Shown one piece after another: positions 23,450 to 35,157 of a stretch of DNA of 64,000 nucleotides. Position 1 is the first letter of the stretch. Each line of letters opens with the position of its first letter. The stretch lies in the NCBI RefSeq assembly GCF_002575655.3, contig NC_053036.3, forward strand, positions 160,804,627-160,868,626, read 5' to 3'. A model generated the notes under the pieces. The model was not told the DNA's origin and did not search any database. It worked only from the letters and a program-made list of their open reading frames with translations. A program made the translations under genes and the position numbers. The stretch is from Aegilops tauschii subsp. strangulata (lineage: Eukaryota > Streptophyta > Magnoliopsida > Poales > Poaceae).

Positions 23450-26209
23450 AGCATCCCCAATCTTAATTCCTGCTCGTCCTCAAGTAGGTAAATGATAAAA
23501 GCAGAATTTTTGATGTGGAATGCTACCTAAAATATTTATACATGTAATTTTCTTTATTGTGGCATGAATGTTCAGATCTATAAGATTCAAAACAAAAGTT
23601 TAATATTGACATAAAAATAATAATACTTCAAGTATACTAACAAGGCAATTATGTCTTCTCAAAATAACATGGCCAAAGAAAGCTTATCCCTACAAAATCA
23701 TATAGTCTGGCTATGCTCCATCTTCATCACACAAAATATTCAAATCATGCACAACCCCTATGACAAGACAAGCAATTGTTTCATACTTTTGATGTTCTCA
23801 AACTTTTTTAACTTTCACGCAATACATGAGTGTGAGCCATGGACATAGCACTTTAGGTGGAATAGAAGGTGGTTGTGGAGAAGACAAAAAGAAGGAGATA
23901 GTCCCACATAAACTAGGCATATCAACAGGCTATGGAGATGCCCATCAATAGATATCAATGTGAGTGAGTAGTGATTGCCATGCAATGGATGCACTAGAGC
24001 TATAAGTTTATGAAAGGTCAAAAAGAAACTAAGTGGGTATGCATCCAACTCGCTTGCTCACGAAGACCTAGGGCAATTTGAGGAAGCCCATCACTGGAAT
24101 ATACAAGCCAAGTTCTATAATGTAAAATTCCCACTAGTATATGAAAGTGATAATATAGGAGACTCTCTATCATGAAGATCATGGTGCTACTTTGTAGCAC
24201 AAGTGTGGTAAAAGGATAGTAGCATTGCCCCTTCTCTCTTTTCTCTCATTTTTTATTGGGCCTTCTCTCATTTTTTGGCCTCTCTTTTTTTTCATCCAGA
24301 GTCTCATCCCGACTTGTGGGGGAATCATAGTCTCCATCATCCTTTCCTCACATGGGACAATGCTCTAATAATGAAGATCATCACAGTTTTATTTACTTAC
24401 AACTCAAGAATTACAACTCGATACTTAGAACAAAATCTGACTCTATATGAATGCCTCTGGCGGTGTACCGGGATGGTGCAATGAATCAAGAGTGACATGT
24501 ATGAAATAATTATGAACGGTGGCTTTGCCACAAATACGATGTCAACTACATGATCATGCAAAGCAATATGACAATGATGACACGTGTCATAATAGACGGA
24601 ACGATGGAAAGTTGCATGGCAATATATCTCAGAATGGCTATGGAAATGCCATAATAGGTAGGTATGGTGGCTGTTTTTAGGAAGGTATATGTTGGGTTTA
24701 TGGCACCGGCGAAAGTTGCGTGGCACTAGAGAGGCTAGCAATGGTGGAAGGGTGAGAGTGCGTATAATCCATGGACTCAACATTAGTCATAAAGAACTCA
24801 CATAATTATTGCAAAAATCTATTAGTTATCAAAAAGAAGTACTACGCGCATGCTTCTAGGGGGATAGATTGGTAGGAAAAGACCATCACTCGTCCTCGAC
24901 CGCCACTCATAAGGAAGACAATCAATAAATAAATCATGCTCCGACTTCATCACATAACGGTTCACCATACGTGCATGCTACGGGAATCACAAACTTTAAC
25001 ACAAGTATTTCTCAAATTCACAATTACTCACTAGCACGACTCTAATATCACCATCTTCATATCTCAAAACAATCATAAGGAATCAAACTTCTCATAGTAT
25101 TCAATGCACTTTATATGAAAGGTTTTATTATATCCCTCTTGGATGCCTATCATATTAGGACTAAATTTATAACCAAAGAAAATTACCATGCTGTTTAAAG
25201 ACTCTCAAAATAATATAAGTGAAGCATGAGAGTTCATCAATTTCTATAAAATAAAACCACTGCCATGCTCTAGAAAGATGTAAGTAAAGCACTAGGGCAA
25301 AATTTCCTAGCTCAAAAGATATAAGTGAAGCACATAGAGTATTCTAACAAATCACGATTCATGCGTGTCCCTCTCAAAAGGTGTGTACAGCAAGGATGAT
25401 TGTGGCAAACTAAAAAGCAAAGACTCATATCATACTAGACGCCCCAAGCAAAACACATATCATGTGGTGAATAAAAATATAGCCTCAAGTAAAGTTACCG
25501 ACAGACGAAGACAAAAGAGGGGATGCCTTCCGGGGCATTCCCAAGCTTAGTCTCTTGGTTGTCCTTGAATATTACCTTCGGGTGCCTTGGGAATCCCCAA
25601 GCTTAGTCTCTTTCCACTCTTTATTCCATAGTCCATCAAATCCTTACCCAAAACTTGAAAATTTCACAACACAAAACTCAACAAAAAATCTCATAAGCTC
25701 CGTTAGTGTAAGAAAATAAATCACCACTTTTGGTATTGTTGTGAAGTCATTCTTTATTTATATTGGTGTAATATCTACTGTATTCTAACTTATCCATGGT
25801 TCATACCCCCCGATAATACCCATAGAATCATCAAAATAAGCAAACAACACATAGAAAACAGAATCTGTCAAAAACAGAACAGTGTGTAGTAATTTGGATA
25901 GTTCGGATACTCCTGTAACTCCAAAAATTCTGAAACATTAGGACAACAGAGGCAATTTGTATATCAATCTTGTGTAAAAATTTCAGAATTTTATCAAGCT
26001 TCTGTGATTTTTAAAAATTCTGAGACTGAGCGCAAATTTTCTGTTTTTCAGCAAGATCAAATCAACTATCACGTAAGCTATCCCAAAGGTCTTACTTGGC
26101 ACAAACACTAATTAAAACACAAAACCACATCTAACCAGAGGCTAGATGAATTATTTATTGCAAAACAGAACCTAAAAAGCAAAAACAAACATAAAATTGG
26201 GTTGCCTCC
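23450..26209 (-). mobile_element. Ath-B interior: 3' noncoding region
   Basis: It starts, on the - strand, with the polypurine tract (gaattaagattggggatgc at 23451-23469). It is then colinear with the 3' regions of Ath-A and Ath-C. It includes the hairpin near 25519-25542 (one arm mismatched here) and a PPT-like copy, taagcttggggat, near 25598. No coding sequence was found. It ends at the Ath-C insertion site; bases 26205-26209 (cctcc) are the Ath-C TSD. Confidence 0.85.
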
Positions 26210-27797
26210 TGATACGTCTCCAACGTATCTATATTTTTTTATTGTTGCATGCTATTATATTATCTATTTTGGATGTTTAATGGTCTTTAATATGCTCTTT
26301 TATATTATTTTTGGACTAACCTATTAACCGGAGGCCTAGTGCTAGTTTCTGTTTTTTTTGCCTATTTCAGTGTTTCGTAGAAAAGGAATATCAAATGGAA
26401 TCCAAACGGAATGAAACCTTCGCGAGGATCTTTCTTGGAACAAACACAATCCAGGAGACTTGGAGTGGAAGTCAGAGACGCAATGAGGCGGACACGAGGT
26501 AGGAGGGCGCGCCCAGGGGGTAGGCGTGCCCCCACCCTCGTGGGCCCCTCGTAGCTCCACCGACGTACTTCTTTCGCCTATATATACCCTTGTACCCTAA
26601 AAACATCCAGGAGAGCCACGAAACCACTTTTCCACCGCCGCAACCTTCTGTACCTATGAGATCCCATCTTGGGGCCTTTTTCGGCGCTCCGCCAGAGGGG
26701 GAATCGATCACAGAGGGCTTCTACATCAACACCATAGCCTCTCCGATGATGTGTGAGTAGTTTACCACAGACCTTCGGGTCCATAGTTATTAGCTAGATG
26801 GCTTCTTCTCTCTCTTTGGTTCTCAATACAAAGTTCTCCTCGATGTTCTTGGAGATCTATTCGATGTAATATTCTTTTGCGGTGTGTTTGCCGAGATCCG
26901 ATGAATTGTGGATTTATGATCAAGTTTATCTATGAACAATATTTGGTTCTTCTCTGAATTCTTATATGCATGATTTGTTATCTTTGCAAGTCTCTTCGAA
27001 TTATCGGTTTAGTTTGGCCTACTAGATTGATCTTTCTTGCAATGAGAGAAGTGCTTAGCTTTGGGTTCAATCTTGCGGTGTCCTTTCCGAGTGACAATAG
27101 GGGCAGCAAGGCACGTATTGTATTGTTGCCATCGTGGATAAAAAGATGGGGTTTATATCATATTGCTTGAGTTTATCCCTCTACATCATGTCATCTTGCC
27201 TAATGCGTTACTCTGTTCTCATGAACTTAATACTCTAGATGCATGCTGGATAGCGGTCGATGTGTGGAGTAATAGTAGTAGATGCAGAATCATTTCAGTC
27301 TACTTGACACGGACGTGATGCCTATATTCATGATCATGCCTGGATATTCTCATAACTATGCGCTTTTCTATCTATTGCTCGGCAGTAATTTGTTCACCCA
27401 CCGTAATATATGCTATCATGAGAGAAGCCACTAGTGAAACCTATGGCCCCTGGGTCTATTTTACATCATATAAGTTTCTGATCTATAATTCTAGATTACT
27501 ATTTATTTTATTTTGCAATCTTTACTTTCCAATCTATACAACAAAATTACCAAAAATATTTATCTTACTATCTTTATCAGATCTCACTTTTGCAAGTGGC
27601 TGTGAAGGGATTGACAACCCCTTTATCGCGTTGGTCGCAAGGTTCTTGATTGTTTGTGCAGGTACTAGGTGACTTGCATGTAATCTCCTACCGGATTGAT
27701 ACCTTGGTTCTCAAAAACTGAGGGAAATACTTATGCTACTTTGCTGCATCACCCTTTCCTCATCAAGGGAAAACCAACGCATGCTCAAGAGGTAGCA
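26210..27797 (+). repeat. 5' LTR of Ath-C (1588 bp)
   Basis: It starts TGATACGTCTCC and ends GGTAGCA, followed by the primer site. A TATATATA box lies at 26579-26586, and 70-90 bp further on comes leader sequence (caaccttctgtacc). Short reading frames inside it (for example around 26970-27170) recur in every LTR of this family here, so they are not genes. Confidence 0.92.
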
Positions 27798-27808
27798 AGA
27801 AGGATTTC

Positions 27809-27826
27809 TGGCGCCGTTGCCAGGGA
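27809..27826 (+). other. Primer-binding site of Ath-C (Asp tRNA)
   Basis: TGGCGCCGTTGCCAGGGA is complementary to the 3' end of aspartate tRNA apart from one base near its end. It lies 11 nt after the LTR. Confidence 0.88.
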
Positions 27827-28018
27827 GATCTACGCTCAAGTCAAGACATACCAAGTACCCATCACAAACTCTTCTCCCTCACATTACATTATTTGCCATT
27901 TGCCTCTCGTTTTCCTCTCCCCCACTTCACCTTTGCCGTTTTACTCGCCCTTTTTTTGTTCGTCTTTTTTTCTGCTTGCTTCTTGTGTGCTTGTGTGTTG
28001 GATTGATTGTTTGTCACG

Positions 28019-30040
28019 ATGGCTCAAGATAATACTAAATTGTGTGACTTTTCCAATACCAACAACAATGATATTATTAGCACTCCGATTGCTCCTATTA
28101 CCGATGCTGAATCTTGTGAAATTAATGCTGCTTTGTTGAATCTTGTCATGAAAGATCAATTTTCTGGCCTTCCTAGTGAAGATGCCGCTACCCATCTAAA
28201 CAACTTTGTTGATTTGTGTGATATGCAAAAGAAGAAAGATGTGGATAATGATATTGTTAAATTGAAGCTATTTCGGTTTTCGCTTAGAGATCGTGCTAAA
28301 ACTTGGTTCTCTTCTTTGCCTAAAAATAATATTGATTCATGGAATAAGTGCAAAGATGCTTTTATCTCTAAGTATTTTCCTCCCGCTAAGATCATCTGTC
28401 TTAGGAACGATATTATGAATTTTAAACAACTTGATCATGAGCATGTTGCACAAGCTTGGGAGAGGATGAAATTAATGATACGTAATTGCCCTACACATGG
28501 TTTGAATTTATGGATGATTATACAAAAAATTTATGCCGGATTGAATTTTATATCTAGAAATCTTTTAGATTCGGCCGCGGGAGGTACTTTTATGGAAATT
28601 ACTTTAGGAGAAGATACTAAACTCCTAGATAATATTATGGTTAATTATTCTCAATGGCACACCGAAAGATCCACTAGTAAAAAGGTTCATGCGATTGAAG
28701 AGATTAATGTTTTGAGTGGAAAGATGGATGAACTTATGAAATTGTTTGCTAATAAGAGTGTTTCTTCTATTCCTAATGATTTGCCTTTGTCCACTTTGAT
28801 TGAGAATAATAATGAATCTATGGATGTGAATTTTGTTGGTAGGAACAATTTTGGTAACAACGCGTATAGAGGAAACTTTAATTCTAGGTCGTTCCCTAGT
28901 AATTCCTCTAATAATTATGGTAATTCCTACAGCAACTCATATGGAAATTTTAATAAGATGCCCTCTGATTTTGAGACTAGTGTTAAAGAATTTACGAATT
29001 CGCAAAAGAATTTCAATGCTTTGATTGAAGAAAAATTGCTTAAGATTGATGAGTTGGCTAGGAACGTGGATAGAATTTCTCTTGATGTTGATTCGTTGAA
29101 ACTTATATCTAATCCACCTAAGCATGATATCAATGAGTCTCTCAAAGCCATGAGAATTTCCATTGATGAATGCAAAGAAAGAACCGCTAGGATGCGTGCT
29201 AAAAAAGATTGCTTTGTGAAAGCCTGTTCTTTTAGTTTTCATGATAATAAAGATGAAGATCTAAAAGTGATTGATGTGTCTCATATTAAATCTTTGTTTT
29301 CCAATATGAATCTTGATAAATATGGGACTGGATATGAGTCAACTTTAGTTCAAAGGCGTCCCAATGATTCGGAGTTTTTAGATCTTGATGCTAAAATTTA
29401 TAAAAGTGGGATTGAAGAGGTCAAAACTTTACATTGCAATGAACCCACTATTTTGGACTTCAAGGAATTTAATTATGATAATTGCTCTTTGATAGATTGT
29501 ATTTCCTTGTTGTAATCCATGTTAAATTCTCCTCATGCTTATGATCAAAATAAAGCTTTTACTAAACATATTGTTGATGCTTTAATGCAATCTTATGAAG
29601 AAAAGCTTGAACTAGAAGTTTCTATCCCTCGAAAACTTTATCATGAGTGGGAACCTACTATTAAAATGAAGATTAAAGATCATGAATGCTATGCTTTATG
29701 TGATTTGGGTGCTAGTGTTTCCACGATTCCAAAAACTTTGTGTGATGTGTTAGGTCTCCGTGAATTTGATGATTGTTCTTTAAATTTGCATCTTGCGGAT
29801 TCCACCATTAAGAAACCTATGGGAAGGATTAATGATGTTCTTATTGTTTCAAATAGGAATTATGTGCCCGTAGATTTCATTGTTCTTGATATAGATTGCA
29901 ATCCTACATGTCCTATTATTCTTGGTAGACCTTTCCTTAGAACGATTGGTGCAATTATTGACATGAAAGAAGGAAACATTAGATTCCAATTTCCGTTAAG
30001 AAAAGCATGGAACACTTTCCTAGGAAGAAAATTAAATTAA
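28019..30040 (+). pseudogene. Ath-C gag-protease gene with one premature stop
   Basis: The start is ATG 28019 (MAQDNTKLCDF), chosen because it matches the start in Ath-A. The frame is open to a TAA at 29513-29515, where Ath-A has CAA, then continues in the same frame to 30040. Without the stop the protein would be about 673 residues. The Gag domain spans about residues 70-160 (LRDRAKTWFSSLP, KYFPPAK). An Asn/Ser/Tyr-rich linker follows. A coiled, charged segment comes next, then a protease-like domain with CDLGAS at 29699-29716 and ILGRPFLRTIGA. No zinc knuckle is present. The single C-to-T stop is the only break, so the copy decayed little before or after insertion. Confidence 0.9.
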
Positions 30041-32935
30041 CTTATGAATCTATTATGAGAGCCACTTATGGATTGCATACCAAATATGACAATACCTAGA
30101 TCTATTCTTGTTTTTATGCCTAGCTAGGGGCGTTAAACGATAGCGCTTGTTGGGAGGCAACCCAATTTTTGTTGTTCCTTGATTTTTGTTCCTGTTTAGT
30201 AATAAATAATTCATCTAGCCTCTTTTTCGATGTGGTTTTATGTTTTCATTAGTGTTTGTGCCAAGTAGAACCTTTGGGAAGACATGGGTGAAGTCTTTGC
30301 AATCTTGCTGTAAAAAACATAAACTTTTGCTCTCACGAGATTAGATGCCATTTTTTACTGGAGAGTACTTTTAGGTTGATTATTTTTGAAGATGATTAAT
30401 AGAAAAAATTCCTCACGTCCAACAATTTATTTCAGAATTTTTGGAATTTTATAAGTATTTGTTTGATACAGATTTCTACAGACTGTTCTGTTTTTGACAG
30501 ATTCTGTTTTTCGTGTGTTGTTTGCTTATTTTGATGAATCTATGGCTAGTATCCGGGGGTATGAACCATAGAGAAGTTGGAATACAGTAGGTTTAACACC
30601 AATATAAATAAAGAATGAGTTAATTACAGTACCTTAAAGTGGTGGTTTGTTTTCTTATACTAACAGAGCTCATGATATTTTCTGTTTAAGTTTTGTGTTG
30701 TGAAGTTTTCAAGTTTTGGGGTAAAGATTTGATGGATTTTGGAATAAGGAGTAGAAAGAACCTAAGCTTGGGTATTCCCAAGGCACCCCAAGGTAAAATT
30801 CAAGGACAACCAAAATCCTAAGCTTGGGGATGCCCCGGAAGGCATCCCCTCTTTCGTCTTCGTCTATCGGTAACTTTACTTGAGGCTATATTTTTATTCA
30901 CCACATGATATGTGTTTTGCTTAGGGCGTCTTGTATGATTTGAGTATTTGCTTTTTAGTTTACCACAGTCATCCTTGCTGTACACACCTTTTGGGAGAAA
31001 CACACATGAATCGGAATTTATTAGAATACTCTATGTGCTTCAGTTATATCTTTTGAGCTAGATAATTTTGCTCTAGTGCTTCACTTATATCTTTTTAGAG
31101 CACGGTGGTGGTTTTATTTTATAGAAATTATTGATCTCTCACGCTTCACTTATATTATTTTGAGAGTCTTTTAGAACAGCATGGTAATTTGCTTTGGCTA
31201 TAAGATTAGTCCTAATATGATAGGCATCCAAGATGGGTATAATAAAAACTTTCATATAGAGTGCATTGGATACTATGAGAAGATTGATACTTGATGATTG
31301 TTTTGAGATATGAAGATGGTGATATTAGAGTCATGCTAGTTGAGTATTTGTGAATTTGAGAAATACTTGTGTTGAGGTTTGCAAGTCCCGTAGCATGCAC
31401 GTATGGTAACCGTTGTGTAACAAATTTGAAGCATGACGTGTTTCTTTGATTATCCTCCTTATGAGTGGCGGTCGGGGACGAGCGATGGTCTTTTCCTACC
31501 AATATATCCCCCTAGGAGCATGCGCGTAGTGCTTGGTTTTGATGACTTGTAGATTTTTGCAATAAGTATGTGAGTTCTTTATGACTAATGTTGAGTCCAT
31601 GGATTATACGCACTCTCACCTTTCCATCATTGCTAGCCTCTTCGGTACCGTGCATTGCCCTTTCTCACCTCGAGAGTTGGTGCAAACTTCGCCGGTGCAT
31701 CCAAACCCCGTGATATGATACGCTCTATCACACATAAGCCTCCTTATATCTTCCTCAAAACAGCCACCATACCTACCTATTATGGCATTTCCATAGCCAT
31801 TCTGAGATATATTCCCATGCAACTTTCCACCGTTCCGTTTATTATGACACGCTTCATCATTGTCATATTCCTTAGATGATCATGTAGTTGACATAGTATT
31901 TGTGGCAAAGCCACCATTCATAATTTTTCATACATGTCACTCTTGAGTCATTGCCCATCCCGGTACACCGTCGGAGGCACTCATATAGAGTCATATTTTT
32001 TCTAAGTATCGAGTTGTAATCCTTGAGTTGTAAATAAATAGAAGTGTGATGATCATCATTATTAGAGCATTGCCCCGTGCGAGGAAAAAAAGGAGAAAGG
32101 CCAAAAAAAGAGAAGGCCCCAAAAAAATGAGAGAAAAAGAGAGAAGGGACAATGTTACTATCCTTTTTCCACACTTGTGCTTCAAATTAGCACCATGATC
32201 TTCATAATAGAGAGTCTCTTATTTTGTCACTTTCATTTACTAGTGGGAAATTTTCATTACAGAACTTGGCTTGTATATTCCAACAATGGGCTTCCTCAAA
32301 ATGCCCTAGGTCTTCGTGAGCAAGCAAGTTGGATGCACACCCACATAGTTTCTTTTGTTGAGCTTTCATACATTTATAGCTCTAGTGCATCCGTTGCATG
32401 GCAATCCCTACTCCTCACATTGACATCAATTGATGGGCATCTCCATAGCCCATTGATTAGCCACGTTGATGTGAGACTTTCTCCTTTTTTTCTTCTCCAC
32501 ATAACCTCCCTCATCATATTCTATTCCACCTATAGTGCTATGTCCATGGCTCGCGCTCATGTATTACGTGCAAGTTGAAAAAGTTTGAGAATACTAAAGT
32601 ATGAAACAATTGCTTGGCTTGTCATCGGGGTTGTGCATGATTTGAGCATTTTGTGTAACGAACATGGAGCATAACCAAACTATATGATTTTGTAGGGATG
32701 AACTTTCTTTGGCCATGTTATTTTGAGAAGACATGATTACTTTGTTGGTATGCTTGAAGTATTATTATTTTTTATGTCAATATTAAACTTTTGTCTTGAA
32801 TCTTTCGGATCTGAACATTCATGCCACAATAAAGAAAATTACATTGAAAATTATGTTAGGTAGCATTCCACATCAAAAATTCTGTTTTTATCATTTACCT
32901 ACTCGAGGACGAGCAGGAATTAAGCTTGGGGATGC
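30041..32935 (+). other. Ath-C 3' noncoding interior
   Basis: These 2.9 kb between the gene and the 3' LTR show no coding frame over 100 codons with family features. They are nevertheless conserved in Ath-A and Ath-B. Landmarks are the conserved gggaggcaacccaa segment (30150-30165) and a 9-bp-arm hairpin (30826-30834/30841-30849) overlapping an exact copy of the polypurine tract (30819-30833). An AG-rich stretch near 32080-32150 follows, and the gaggacgagcaggaat segment leads into the polypurine tract. In full-length Athila relatives, pol would occupy this place. Confidence 0.8.
32921..32935 (+). other. Polypurine tract of Ath-C
   Basis: taagcttggggatgc ends exactly at the 3' LTR start. The purine core is ggggatg. 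Ath-B has the near-identical tract at the equivalent place. Confidence 0.75.
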
Positions 32936-34520
32936 TGGTACGTCTCCAACGTATCTATAATTTTTGATTGTTCCATGCTATTATATTATCTGTTTTGGAT
33001 GTTTAATGGGCTTTAATATGCTCTTTTATATTATTTTTTGGGACTAACCTATTAACCGGAGGCCCAGTGCCAGTTTCTGTTTTTTGCCTATTTCAGTGTT
33101 TCGTAGAAAAGGACTATCAAACAGAATCCAAACGGAATGAAACCTTCGCGAGGATCTTTCTTGGAACAAACGCAATCCAGGAGACTTGGAGTGGAAGTCA
33201 GAGACGCAACGAGGCGGCCACGAGGCAGGAGGGCGCACCCATGGGGTAGGCGCGCCCCCACCCTCGTGGGCCCCTCATAGCTCCACCGACGTACTTCTTT
33301 CACTTATATATACCCTTGTACCCTAAAAACATCCACGAGAGCCACGAAACCACTTTTCCACCGCGGCAACCTTCTGTACCCGTGAGATCCCATCTTGGGG
33401 CCTTTTCCGGCGCTCCGCCGGAGGGGGAATCGATCATGGAGGGCTTCTACATCCACACCATAGCCTCTCCGATGATGTGTGAGTAGTTTACCACAGACCT
33501 TTGGGTCCATAGTTATTAGCTAGATGGCTTCTTCTCTCTCTTTGGTTCTCAATACAAAGTTCTCCTCGATGTTCTTGGAGATCTATTCGATGTAATATTC
33601 TTTTGTGGTGTGTTTGCCGAGATCCGATGAATTGTGGATTTATGATCAAGTTTATTATGAACAATATTTGGTTCTTCTCTGAATTCTTATATGCATGATT
33701 TGTTATCTTTGCAAGTCTCTTCGAATTATCGGTTTAGTTTGGCCTACTAGATTGATCTTTCTTGCAATGGGAGAAGTGCTTAGGTTTGGGTTCAATCTTG
33801 CGGTGTCCTTTCCCAGTGACACTAGGGGCAGCAAGGCACGTATTGTATTGTTGCCATCGAGGATAAAAAGATCGGGTTTATATCATATTGCTTGAGTTTA
33901 TCCCTCTACATCATGTCATCTTGCCTAATGCGTTACTCTGTTCTCATGAACTTAATACTCTAGATGCATGTTGGATAGCGGTCGATGTGTGGAGTAATAG
34001 TAGTAGATGCAGAATCATTTCGGTCTACTTGACACGGACGTGATGCCTATATTCATGATCTTGCCTAGATATTCGCATAACTATGCGCTTTTCTATCAAT
34101 TGCTCTGCAGTAATTTGTTCACCCACCGTAATATATGGTATCATGAGAGAAGCCACTAGTGAAACCTATGGCCCCCGGGTCTATTTTACACCATATAAGT
34201 TTCCGATCTAAAATTCTCATTTACTATTTATTTTATTTTGCAATCTTTACTTTCCAATCTATACAACAAAATTACCAAAAATATTTTTCTTACTATCTTT
34301 ATCAGATCTCACTTTTGCAAGTGGCCGTGAAGGGTTTGACAACCGCTTTATCGCGTTGGTTGCAGGTTCTTGATTGTTTGTGCAGGTACTAGGCGACTTG
34401 CGTGTAATCTCCTACTGGATTGATACCTTTGTTCTCAAAACTGAGGGAAATACTTACGCTACTTTGCTGCATCACCCTTTCCTCTTCAAGGGAAAACCAA
34501 TGCATGCTCAAGAGATAGCA
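32936..34520 (+). repeat. 3' LTR of Ath-C (1585 bp)
   Basis: It starts TGGTACGTCTCC (one change from the left LTR's TGATACG) and ends GATAGCA, followed by the cctcc TSD. A TATATATA box is at 33305-33312. It is colinear with 26210-27797. Confidence 0.92.
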
Positions 34521-34578
34521 CCTCCCAACAAGCCTATTGTTTAACGCCCTTAGCTAGGCATTGAGATTTCAATGATGC

Positions 34579-35152
34579 TCACACGAAAGACAAGAATTGA
34601 AGCGCAAAGAGAGCATCATAAAACACATGACAAACACATGTAAGTCTAACATACTTCCTATTCATAGGCATCTTATAAGCAAACAAATTATCAAGGCAAG
34701 CAAAAACTAGCATATGCATGGAAGAAAAAAGAAACAATAGCAATCTCAACATAACGAGAGGTAATTTAGTAGCATGAAGATGTCCACAACCATATTTTCC
34801 TCTCTCATAATAATTACATGTAGGAGCATAATCAAATTTAACAATATAGCTATCATATAAAATATTCTCAACATGATCCACATGCATGCAAAGTTGACAC
34901 TCTTCCAAAATAGTGGGATTAACATTAACTAAAGTCATGACCTCTCCAAACCCACTTTTATCAAATATTTCGTAAGATTCAACATACTCCAAATATGTGG
35001 GATCTAAAGTTGACACTCTTCCAAACCCACTTTCAATATTATTGCAAACATTACTATCAATCTCATATTTTTTTTGAAAGGTATTATCAATCTCATATTC
35101 ATCATGGGGCTTAAAATATTTTCAAGATCATAAGAATAATCACCCCAATCAT
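34579..35152 (-). pseudogene. Ath-B internal ORF, C-terminal part
   Basis: On the - strand, after Ang-D, the Ath-B frame resumes (codons for HDWGDYSYDLEN directly after the gatca TSD), meets frame damage near 35060-35100, and is open again from about 35016 to 34579. That last segment reads KSGFGEVMTLVNVNPTILEE, a Cys/His-containing part (CQLCMHVDH), CNYYERGKYGCGHLHATKLP, and a strongly hydrophobic stretch (VMLRLLLFLFSSMHMLVFAC) that could be a membrane segment. It is not the Gag-protease of Ath-A and Ath-C. I recall similar unannotated frames in Triticeae repeats but do not know a function. Its 5' part is at 45450-45749. Confidence 0.65.
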
Positions 35153-35157
35153 GATCA
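35153..35157. repeat. Target-site duplication of Ang-D (gatca), left copy; right copy 45450-45454
   Basis: The exact 5-bp repeat flanks Ang-D. Removing Ang-D and one copy joins the two halves of the Ath-B frame (CCN at the right, DHDWGDY at the left) without a shift, which independently confirms the boundaries. Confidence 0.92.

Larger units (their letters stand above)
26210..34520 (+). mobile_element. Ath-C: complete Athila-clade Gypsy element encoding only gag-protease (Fatima-like)
   Basis: This 8.3-kb element has LTRs of 1588 and 1585 bp, an Asp-tRNA primer site, one gag-protease frame, 2.9 kb of noncoding sequence and a polypurine tract. It is flanked by the exact TSD cctcc (26205-26209 and 34521-34525). 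It is inserted in the interior of Ath-B in the opposite orientation. The interior is about 5.1 kb, with no reverse transcriptase or integrase anywhere, so it depends on another element to move. The LTRs differ at many positions (about 12 in the first 190 bp), so it is not very recent. Confidence 0.93.

Noticed and set aside
26970..27170. A conserved-looking small frame (MICYLCKSLRIIGLVW...) found in several places
   Set aside because: It recurs at the same position in Ath-family LTRs (also 33695, 50856 and 21640 in reverse), so its conservation reflects LTR homology, not a gene.
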